Of a stretch of DNA of 7,644 bases, positions 1 to 7,100 are shown in pieces. Source of the stretch: JBBTCJ01 sp038043285 (GTDB lineage: Bacteria; Planctomycetota; Phycisphaerae; UBA1845); NCBI GenBank assembly GCA_038043285.1, contig JBBTCJ010000099.1, positions 1-7,644 on the forward strand, in the 5' to 3' direction. A program made the position numbers and the translations under genes. Within the stretch, counting starts at the first letter, position 1. Each line of letters starts with the position of its first letter. The notes beneath the pieces were generated by a model. That model ran no database searches. It was not told where the DNA came from and saw only the letters and a program-made list of their open reading frames with translations.

Positions 1-635
1 TCGCTCGCCAGGGGGCGAAGAAAGCCACGCACGCCAAGCTTCGTGCGAAGGACCGACCGCTGGCCAACGACTTCGTCTCCGACGAAGCCTTCGATCAGAT
101 GCTCCACGCGTGGTTCGGCAACATCGCAAGGGTTCTCGCGCCTGGGCGCGGGTTCTACATCTGGGGCGGGTACGCCAACGTGGGAAACTACCCGCCTGTC
201 CTGAAGGCCTGCGAACTGTACTTCTCGCAGGCCATCATCTGGGTCAAGGAGCATCCGGTCCTGACGCGAAAGGACTTCATGGGCAACCATGAGTGGTGCT
301 TCTATGGTTGGCGCGAGGGCGCGGCCCACGTCTATCTCGGCCCCAACAACGCCACCGACGTCTGGTCGGTCAAAAAGATCAACCCCCAGTCGATGATTCA
401 CCTCACCGAGAAGCCCGTCGAGCTGGCGGTGCGGGCTATGCAGTACTCCTCCCGCACGGGCGAAAACGTGCTCGACCTGTTCGGCGGCAGTGGTTCGACG
501 CTGATCGCGGCGGAACAGACCGGTCGTCGGGCGTTCTTGATGGAACTCGACGCGCTGTACAGCGACGTCATCGTTCAGAGGTGGGAAAAGTTCGCGGGTC
601 GGAAGGCGGAGAGAGAGTGCCATGTCATGGCATGA
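1..635 (+). CDS. DNA methyltransferase, beta-class N4-cytosine/N6-adenine type (5' partial)
   Basis: This is the C-terminal part of an S-adenosylmethionine-dependent DNA methyltransferase. The reading frame is open from base 3, so the gene starts before the window. Visible motifs are 'SDEAF...ARVLAPGRGFYIW' (about 87-170), the HxTxKPVEL box (HLTEKPVEL, from 399), the SAM-binding FGGSGST (480-500) preceded by VLDL, and a closing 'MELD..Y...V..RW' segment. With the SAM motif at the C-terminal end, the catalytic DPPY motif must lie upstream, which is the beta-class order. The first visible residues resemble the segment that usually follows DPPY closely, so little of the catalytic domain should be missing. 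An N-terminal ParB-like domain, common in phage versions, cannot be tested here. Its position just before terminase genes suggests a phage orphan methyltransferase modifying phage DNA. Recognition sequence and modified base cannot be read from the sequence. Confidence 0.9.
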   Translation, partial: ARQGAKKATHAKLRAKDRPLANDFVSDEAFDQMLHAWFGNIARVLAPGRGFYIWGGYANVGNYPPVLKACELYFSQAIIWVKEHPVLTRKDFMGNHEWCFYGWREGAAHVYLGPNNATDVWSVKKINPQSMIHLTEKPVELAVRAMQYSSRTGENVLDLFGGSGSTLIAAEQTGRRAFLMELDALYSDVIVQRWEKFAGRKAERECHVMA

Positions 636-706
636 TGTGCGTGATCGGCATTGGCACAACAAGTGCCATGAAATGGCGCTCGATGCTTGGTTCCTTCCGT
701 GCCATG
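617..706. repeat. Cluster of GTGCCATG direct repeats and TGCCA/TGGCA dyads
   Basis: GTGCCATG occurs three times in direct orientation, at 617-624, 663-670 and 699-706. TGGCA lies in the opposite sense at 628-632 and 652-656. Two perfect dyads result: TGCCATG-T-CATGGCA (618-632) and TGGCAC-AACAA-GTGCCA (652-668). The cluster overlaps the end of the methyltransferase gene and fills much of the gap before the probable small-terminase start. Such an array is typical of a protein-binding region. The location suggests a packaging (pac/cos-like) recognition site or an operator, but that role is inferred. Confidence 0.6.
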
Positions 707-771
707 CCGTGACACGCGGGTCAGGGTATCGAGCGACTTTTACGCCCCAGGTGCAAAATCCGGTAAGTAAG

Positions 772-1425
772 ATGCCGCATCCCAAGAAGACATCCTCCCT
801 CCCCCAGCCCGCCGAGGGGGCCTCCCGGTTGGACGGCGAACTGGTCGCCCGGGCCTACCGCAAGGTCATGGACCGCCAGGAGTTGACCCAGGTTGAACGC
901 GAGGCCCTCAAGCGGCACGAAAAGCAGAAGGAAGAACGGCTCCGCTGGCAGTACTACCGTTCCATCCCCCAGAAACACTGGCGGCAGATGTCCGGGAGGC
1001 AGACCAAAGTGCTCAACGAGCAGGCGGCCCGGTACGGGATTCCCTTGGGCGGAGCCAGGATCGATCTGCCGGCGGTGGTCAAGGCATTACACGACTTCCT
1101 GGCGGCCAACGCCCAGAAGCTGGCCCGCGACGAGGATGACCTGCTTGCGGGCGGCGGCAGCCCGGCGCTGGAACGCTACCGCGAGGAGCGCGCGAAACTG
1201 GCCCGGCTGGAGCGGCTGGAGCGCCAAAGTCGGCTGCTGCCGCGAAACGAGGTCCGGGAAGCGCTGGGCCGCATCGCGGCCGTTCTTCGCGCCGCGGGCG
1301 ACGCCCTGCAACGGCAGTTCGGCGCTGCGGCGGTGGAGATTCTGTACGAGGCCCTCGACGACGCCCAGCGGGAGCTGGATCAGTCGTTGGGAGAGGCTGG
1401 ATCAGGGGAGCAGGATAACCGGTGA
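772..1425 (+). CDS. Phage terminase small subunit, Nu1-like
   Basis: A 217-residue protein matching the plan of phage small terminase subunits, which bind the packaging site and recruit the large subunit to the DNA. Residues about 64-112 look like a winged helix-turn-helix (TKVLNEQAARYGIPL followed by a helix from IDLPAVVKAL). Residues 133-156 are a charged coiled coil (ERYREERAKLARLERLERQ). Residues 157-205 are helices resembling the Nu1 C-terminal region (LLPRNEVREALGRIAAVLR). The large subunit follows 55 bases later in the expected order. The start is uncertain. ATG 772 is chosen because the 50 residues before it look non-coding (rich in His, Trp, Cys) and overlap the dyad cluster, yet its ribosome site is weak. 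In-frame ATG 622 has a better Shine-Dalgarno (GGAGAGAG, 608-615) and overlaps the methyltransferase end by 14 bases, so a 267-residue form coupled to that gene is possible. Confidence 0.75.
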   Translation: MPHPKKTSSLPQPAEGASRLDGELVARAYRKVMDRQELTQVEREALKRHEKQKEERLRWQYYRSIPQKHWRQMSGRQTKVLNEQAARYGIPLGGARIDLPAVVKALHDFLAANAQKLARDEDDLLAGGGSPALERYREERAKLARLERLERQSRLLPRNEVREALGRIAAVLRAAGDALQRQFGAAAVEILYEALDDAQRELDQSLGEAGSGEQDNR

Positions 1426-1439
1426 CCGGCTCGTCACCG
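1420..1439 (+). other. Hairpin across the small-terminase stop codon
   Basis: CGGTGAC (1420-1426) pairs perfectly with GTCACCG (1433-1439) around a six-base loop, and the stop codon TGA (1423-1425) lies in the left arm. No T-run follows, so this is not a standard intrinsic terminator. It could act as an mRNA processing or stability element between the two terminase genes, or be chance in GC-rich DNA. Confidence 0.35.
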
Positions 1440-1480
1440 CATCTCCTGTTCTCCCGCTCTACTGTTCACTTGCTCTCATT

Positions 1481-3484
1481 ATGCATCCGACGCGGAGTGA
1501 CCTCGAGTTCTTCCTGGCTCAGGCCCGGCCGCGCCCGCTGCGGACCATGCGGGCGTTCGCCGAAGACGAGATCGTCATTCCCGAGGGGCCGTACGCGGGT
1601 CGGCGGTTCCGGTGTTCGCGTCAGCCCTACACCGCGCTGTGGTTTGCGGAGGTCGATTGCGGACGCTGGTCGCGCTGCGTGGCCACCGGCCCGACGCAGT
1701 CCGGAAAGACGTTGTCCTGCTTCGTGATCCCCCTGCTCTATCACCTCTTCGAGCTGCAAGAGACGGTGATCTGCGGCCTCCCGGACATGGACATGGCGGG
1801 AGACAAGTGGCGCGAGGACATCCTTCCGGCCATCGAACGCTCCCGCTACCGCGAGCTGCTCCCCCAGCGCGGCGGGGGCAGCCGGGGCGGGCGGGTGGAG
1901 TCGCTGCAGTTTGGGAACGGGGCGACGTTGAAGTTCATGTCCGGCGGTGGGAGCGACAAGAGCCGGGCGGGATTCACCTCCCGCGTGGTGGTGATTACCG
2001 AAACCGACGGGATGGATCAGCCCGGGGCCACCAGCCGGGAAAGCGACAAGATCACCCAGCTTGAAGCCCGCACGCGGGCCTACGGCGCCCGCAAGCGCAT
2101 CTACCTGGAATGCACAGTCAGCACCGAGCAGGGACGAACCCATCAGGAGTACGTCAACGGCACCAAGAGCCGGATCGTGCTGCCCTGTCCCCATTGTCCG
2201 GAGTGGGTGACGCCCGAACGCGAACATCTCACCGGCTGGCAGGGAGCAGCAACCCAGGCGGACGCCCGCCGGACGGGAGCCTTCTCTTGTCCCGCCTGCG
2301 GACACGTCTGGAGCCACGAGGACCGCGCGCAGGCCAATCAGAATGGCCGTCTACTTCATGATGGCCAGACCATCGACTTGAATGGAGAAGTCCACGGCGC
2401 GATGCCCCAGACCGACACCCTGGGCTTCCGCTGGTCGGCGGTGAACAACCTCTTTCTGAGTGCCGGTGACTTCGCCGCCGATGAATGGCGCGCCGGCCGA
2501 TCGCCGGATGAGGAGAACGCCGAGCGGGAGATGCGCCAGTTCGTCTGGTGCCTGCCGATGGCGCCGTCGAAGTGGGTGCAGACCTCGCTGGAATCCACCG
2601 AGCTGGCCGGGCGGATGAACGACCTGCCCCGCGGCGTGGTGCCCAAAGGCACGCGCTGCCTGACCGCCGCCATCGACCTGGGCAAATACCTTACCCATTG
2701 GATCGTCGTGGCCTGGGGACCGGAAGCGGCGTGCCACGTTGTGGATTACGGTCGCATCGAGGTGGCCAGCGAGGATCTGGGTGTCGAGCAGGCCACCCTC
2801 GTGGCCCTGCGGGAATTCCGGGTGCTGATCTTGGAGGGTTGGCCGGTACGCGTTGCCGGCGGGGAGCCGATGATCCCCGCCCAGGTGTGGATTGACTCGG
2901 GGTATATGACCTCCGTGGTCTACGCCTTCTGCAAGCAGTCCGGCACCCGGTTCCGACCGGCCATCGGCCGCGGGGCGGCGCAGCAGCATCGGCAGTGGTA
3001 CAATCGGCCGACGAATACCGGGGCGATCGTCAAGCACATCGGGGAGGGGTATCACGTCAACTATCTGCCCGCCGAGCAGTTGCACCTCGTGGAAGTGGAC
3101 GCGGATCACTGGAAGACCTGGGTGCACCAGCGGCTGAGCATGCCGTTGGGTAAACGCGGCGCGATGTCGTTGTTTCAGGCGGGCCTGCAGGAGCATCTGG
3201 CGCTGGCCCGGCATCTGACCGCCGAGACCAAGATCGAGGAGTTCGTGGCCGGGCGGGGCGTGGTCGTGAAGTGGGAGCGGCTGCGCCGGCAGAATCACTG
3301 GTTCGATGCCTTGTACAATGCCTGCGCGGCGGGACATCTGTGCGGAGTACGGCTGGTGAGCGGAGACGAACCGACTCGACCTCAGTCCAAGCCGCGGGTC
3401 AGCCCTGCGATGGTCCAGCCCGACGGCCGTCCGTGGGTCGACGTCGATCGCTTCCGGGAAACCTTCGCACAGATAGGGCGCTGA
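1481..3484 (+). CDS. Phage terminase large subunit, GpA family
   Basis: A 667-residue DNA-packaging motor and nuclease, close to the length of lambda GpA (641). It pumps phage DNA into the procapsid using ATP and cuts concatemers. The N-terminal 'RFRCSRQPY' before the ATPase is GpA-like. Walker A is GPTQSGKT (residues 70-77). Walker B corresponds to VVVITETD (169-176), keeping the catalytic Glu174 but with Thr where Asp is usual. A zinc ribbon is formed by CPHC (236-239) and CPAC (270-273). The nuclease part has three acidic positions expected in the family: Asp399 (AAIDLGKY), Asp472 (WIDSGYMT...YAFC) and Asp609 (NHWFDALYNA). ATG 1481 fits the start of family similarity. The frame is open back to 893, but the earlier part is a shadow of the small subunit gene. 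There is no clear Shine-Dalgarno. The gene is intact, although no portal gene follows. Confidence 0.93.
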   Translation: MHPTRSDLEFFLAQARPRPLRTMRAFAEDEIVIPEGPYAGRRFRCSRQPYTALWFAEVDCGRWSRCVATGPTQSGKTLSCFVIPLLYHLFELQETVICGLPDMDMAGDKWREDILPAIERSRYRELLPQRGGGSRGGRVESLQFGNGATLKFMSGGGSDKSRAGFTSRVVVITETDGMDQPGATSRESDKITQLEARTRAYGARKRIYLECTVSTEQGRTHQEYVNGTKSRIVLPCPHCPEWVTPEREHLTGWQGAATQADARRTGAFSCPACGHVWSHEDRAQANQNGRLLHDGQTIDLNGEVHGAMPQTDTLGFRWSAVNNLFLSAGDFAADEWRAGRSPDEENAEREMRQFVWCLPMAPSKWVQTSLESTELAGRMNDLPRGVVPKGTRCLTAAIDLGKYLTHWIVVAWGPEAACHVVDYGRIEVASEDLGVEQATLVALREFRVLILEGWPVRVAGGEPMIPAQVWIDSGYMTSVVYAFCKQSGTRFRPAIGRGAAQQHRQWYNRPTNTGAIVKHIGEGYHVNYLPAEQLHLVEVDADHWKTWVHQRLSMPLGKRGAMSLFQAGLQEHLALARHLTAETKIEEFVAGRGVVVKWERLRRQNHWFDALYNACAAGHLCGVRLVSGDEPTRPQSKPRVSPAMVQPDGRPWVDVDRFRETFAQIGR

Positions 3485-3530
3485 CCCAGGACAGCGACGC
3501 GGTTGGTATGCCCTTGGGCTGGAACAGGCC

Positions 3531-4043
3531 GTGGAAACGCTATCCCTGACGGACGGCGGGCCGTGGATTCGCAACCAGCTCCTCAAACACCTCAAGAAAC
3601 TGCAGGCCATGCTGCTGGACTTCTACCACCTCAACGAACACCTATGGGACACGGCCAGGGCCTGCTGGGGCGACGGCGAGGAGGGGCGTGCCTGGGCCCG
3701 GCAGCAGCTTCACGACATCAAACACATCGGCGGACGTCCGGTGCTGGCGGCCATCGAGGAGGCGAAGAAGAAGCTTCGCGCCAAGGCCAAACAAGATGCT
3801 CTGCGATGGTTGCGGAATTACATCGTGGAACGGTGGGAGATGTTGGAGTACCCGGCGGCGTTGGCCAAAGGCTGGAACATCGGCTCCGGCCCGACGGAAG
3901 CCATATGCAAGAACCTCACCCTCCGACTCAAACGCCCGGGCATGAAATGGAATACCGACAATGCCGCAGCCCTGATGAACCTCGTAGCTCTCCGGGAGGG
4001 CAGGCAGTGGGAGCAATACTGGCAGGATCGAAAAACCGCCTAA
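3531..4043 (+). pseudogene. ISKra4-like transposase, C-terminal remnant
   Basis: About 170 residues matching the C-terminal half of ISKra4-type DDE transposases. Visible family blocks, numbered from GTG 3531, are DGGPWI (8-13), LDFYHLNEHLWD (29-40), and IGSGPTEAICK...RLKRPGMKW (117-140), which carries the catalytic Glu123. By analogy with related Mutator-type enzymes, the Asp of DGG is the second catalytic acid, so the first Asp and the N-terminal half are missing and the product cannot transpose. Similarity appears to extend upstream in the same open frame (WYALGLEQAVETLSL, from about 3504), so GTG 3531 is only a nominal start and the true breakpoint lies at about 3485-3504, right after the large terminase stop. 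I could not identify terminal inverted repeats or a target duplication. The family assignment is by motif recognition; ISLre2 is a less likely alternative. Confidence 0.8.
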
Positions 4044-4092
4044 TGCCAAAATCCGTGGCCAGACCCAAAACGGAATCAACCGCAGATTCTTG

Positions 4093-4121
4093 TTGACTCG
4101 CAAGACGCCAAGCTGTAAACT
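4093..4121 (+). promoter_or_regulatory. Sigma-70-like promoter for the sulfatase gene
   Basis: TTGACT (4093-4098) matches five of six -35 consensus bases. It is followed after exactly 17 bases by TAAACT (4116-4121), which matches four of six -10 bases. Transcription would start near 4128, giving a leader of about 56 bases before ATG 4184. It is the best candidate in the 140-base gap between the transposase remnant and the sulfatase gene; I see nothing else in that gap except the ribosome site. Confidence 0.5.
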
Positions 4122-4168
4122 GCTTCGTCCGCAGGTGTGCTCGCCGCCTGCAGCCCAGCAGTATCTCT

Positions 4169-4176
4169 GGAGGGGG
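4169..4176 (+). promoter_or_regulatory. Shine-Dalgarno of the sulfatase gene
   Basis: GGAGGGGG ends seven bases before ATG 4184. This is a strong ribosome site and supports that start, which also places a signal peptide directly at the N-terminus. Confidence 0.75.
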
Positions 4177-4183
4177 CACGCCG

Positions 4184-7100
4184 ATGCAATCGCAAGCTTG
4201 CCGCAGAGTGGTCTGGTCTCGATCGTTCATCGCCGCGCTTCTGAGCCTTCTGACCGCTGTCTCGCCCGGCGTCGCCGACCCGGTCGCCTCTCCCGGCAAC
4301 GTCGTCATCGTCGTTCTCGACGACGTGAGCGTAGATGAGCTGTCCGTGTACGCGGGCTATCCGCTGGCCGAAGCATGTGGAAACCAAGACCAGTGCGTCC
4401 ACCCCATCGCCGGCTGTAACACGTGTTCTTGTCCCAGCTTCCCAGCCTTCCCGGATACCCCCTTCATCACCTCTCTCGCAAACGAAGGCGTGATTTTCAA
4501 GAACGCCTATTCCAATCCGACGTGTTCGCCAACACGGACGACGATCCAAACCGGCCGATATGCCTTCAGGACCGGAGTTGGTCTCCCCGGCGACGGGTTT
4601 GGCCCGCGCGAGCAGACGATTCCCGAGGTTCTCCGGAGCATTGCCCCACAGCCCTCACCGAGCTATTCGAGTGCGGCCATCGGAAAGTGGCACATGTCGA
4701 CGGAAAAGCAATTCGACGCTTGTGGCCCGGTGCTATTCGGCGGATACGATTATTTCATCGGCACGGAAACGAATATAGGCGACTATTGTAGTTGGCGAAA
4801 AACCCGCGCCTCTCGCGGTGTCCCGGACTGTATTACGGACGACCGCCTCGCCTACGCGACCACGGACAACGTCGACGACGCCATCCGCTGGGTTTGCGGC
4901 CTGGACTCCTGCGGAGACGGGCTCTGCGCCGGCGGCGAGACCGGGGAAGGGTGCCCGGCCGATTGTGTACTGCAGAATCAGTGCAACAACGACAGACAGT
5001 GCACGGGGCAAGAAAACTTCATCAGTTGCCCGGGAGACTGTACGGCAGCTCCGGTGTGCGGCAACGGCGTGTGCGAGGCCGGAGAGCGCTACTGTTCGAT
5101 GTGCCCGGAGCAGGACGACTGCGTGGCTGAAATGACGCCGCTTTGCTCGAATCCACGAGCGAACTGGTTTCTCTCGCTGGCTTTCAATGCCCCGCATGGC
5201 CCGACAGAAGTTCCATGCGCAGGCGTGAACAATTGCGTCCCACTGGTCGTGCCCCCACCCCCCGAGGAAGTGGGGACTAGAGGGATTTGCCGCCGGGTCC
5301 AGGCGTATGCGGGCGACACAGAGGGACGGACGAGCGTTCGACGCGTGCTGGAAATCGTCGACTGCGAACTGAGCAGGTTTTACGCGGCCATGCCGCAGGA
5401 TATGAGGGACAACACCACCTTCATCATTCTCGGCGACAATGGATCCGCGGACACCCGTTGGAACGCAGGGCATGGCAAGGGTTCCGTGTACGATGCCGGC
5501 AGCCGCGTTCCTTTAATCGTCAGCGGAAAGAACGTCATCAACACTAGCGGCGTAACTCGCGTGGCCGCATCGCTGGTCAACACCACCGACATCTTTTCGA
5601 CCGCGCTCGAACTCATGGGCGTCGACGTGCCCGCGGCCTTGCCGGGCGTAGCGCTGGACTCGACAAGTTTGGTTCCCATTCTTGATAATCCGTACTTCGC
5701 CGACACCCTGCGGGACACGGCCTACGTGGAAGCATTCAACAACAATTGCACCGGCGACTGGAAACGGGCCATCCGTGACTACCAGTACAAACTTGTTCAG
5801 ACGTGCCCCGCATGCACGGACGGGACTTGCTGCTTCGTAGGCACGGAGTTATGCACCGAGGAGTGGTACGACGTAACCGACGTGCTGGAGTGCACCAACC
5901 TCGAAACCAATCGTCCGCCGGAGCCCGAGCTTACCACGCTTCTCAACGCCGTCGCCGCGCTGCGCGCCAAGCTGCCCGAGGACGTCCTTTGCACCGCCAC
6001 ACCAGACCCGAACAACCCCACTAACGCCTGCCAGGGATGCACCGACGAGGCCGATTGCCCGACCGAACTGACCTGCCACACGACGACCTCGCACGAGTGC
6101 TGCGACCCGGCTGAGTTCATCACCGTCCAGTGGATAGGCCCGCCGGCCGTCCCCGGCCCGCAGGCAGGCGTGGACTATTCCGTCTACAGCGTCATTGAGG
6201 ACGGCGTTTGCATGCCTCCCGACGTGGTCCTCAGAACGACCAACAAGGGCACTTTCCAGGTCACGGAATACCGCATCGGGCGCGCGAACGGCAACAACGC
6301 GATTCCGATCGGAGCGGTCACCACGGCCTGGATTCCGGGCCAGGCAACCAATATCAACGTAATGATCGGCAACAGCGGCACCGGTCTGAAGGTCGCCGAC
6401 GTCGCGACGGTTGATATCGATGCGCAAGAACCCGGTATTACCTACTCCGGCGCGCGGCTGGAGCTTGCCGGCAGCCTCACCGACCGGGCCGAGGTGTCGC
6501 CCGTGGGAACTATGGGCGGGCGGATCAGCGGCGACGTTGCCGGAACGGTGAAGCACGTCAACGCGTACGCCATCGGCGAGGCAGCCCAAGATGACGGAGA
6601 GCTGAAATTCGCCGGGCTGGCGCCCGGAGCGATCGTCGAACTCGCGTCTCATCCATTGGGTTCCACCCTTCGCGTGACGGGTCCTGTGCCCAGCGATGCG
6701 GAGATCCGCGTGATGGACAGCAGCGGCTTCGTAGGTCCGGTCATCATTGAAGCGGAGTTCAATGGAAAACTCTGCGCAGCCGGGCTGGTCAATACTACGA
6801 ACACGTGGACGGCGACGGTCCCGCCCAACATGGACGTGCTGTTCGGCGTCAATGGCCAGCTGTGCAACAACAGTTCGTCGCAGGGGTGCAGCACTGAGTG
6901 CGTCACACCGTGCACAACCCCACTGGACCTGCCCGCCGCCGAAATCCCAGCGATTGCCAAGAACCGCTACGTCTCATTCATTGTTCCGAGCGGCGCCGCC
7001 GACTCTCAACTCGTCGTGAGTCTCGATTCCCTGCCTCCGGACTTCTCAGCCCATGAGGGCGAAACTCGATTTGTCAACTACGTTCGCGATTCGAGCGGCA

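Noticed and set aside
617..717. CRISPR-like array
   Set aside because: The repeated unit is only 8 bases, in mixed orientation with uneven spacing; no 25-40 base repeats occur.
1420..1450. Intrinsic terminator after the small terminase
   Set aside because: The hairpin is present but no T-run follows, and the downstream gene is the expected partner.
893..1480. N-terminal extension of the large terminase frame
   Set aside because: It lies in another frame of the small terminase gene, and its Arg/Ser/Trp/Pro-rich composition is typical of a shadow frame; GpA similarity starts just after ATG 1481.
1466..2317. Reverse-strand open frame of 283 codons
   Set aside because: Antisense to the terminase ATPase region, with a composition unlike a real protein and no motif.
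2351..3610. Long reverse-strand open frame of 419 codons
   Set aside because: It is entirely antisense to the well-supported large terminase and transposase remnant, with no recognisable domain; long antisense frames are common in GC-rich DNA.
3503..4096. Alternative frame over the transposase remnant
   Set aside because: The other frame carries the clear transposase motifs; this one is Gly/Arg/Pro-rich with none.
4044..4100. IS terminal inverted repeat near the transposase stop
   Set aside because: The left end of the element is missing, so no pairing can be tested, and I cannot confirm an end from this sequence alone.
5849..6652. Reverse-strand open frame of 267 codons inside the sulfatase gene
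   Set aside because: Antisense shadow of an intact, motif-supported gene.
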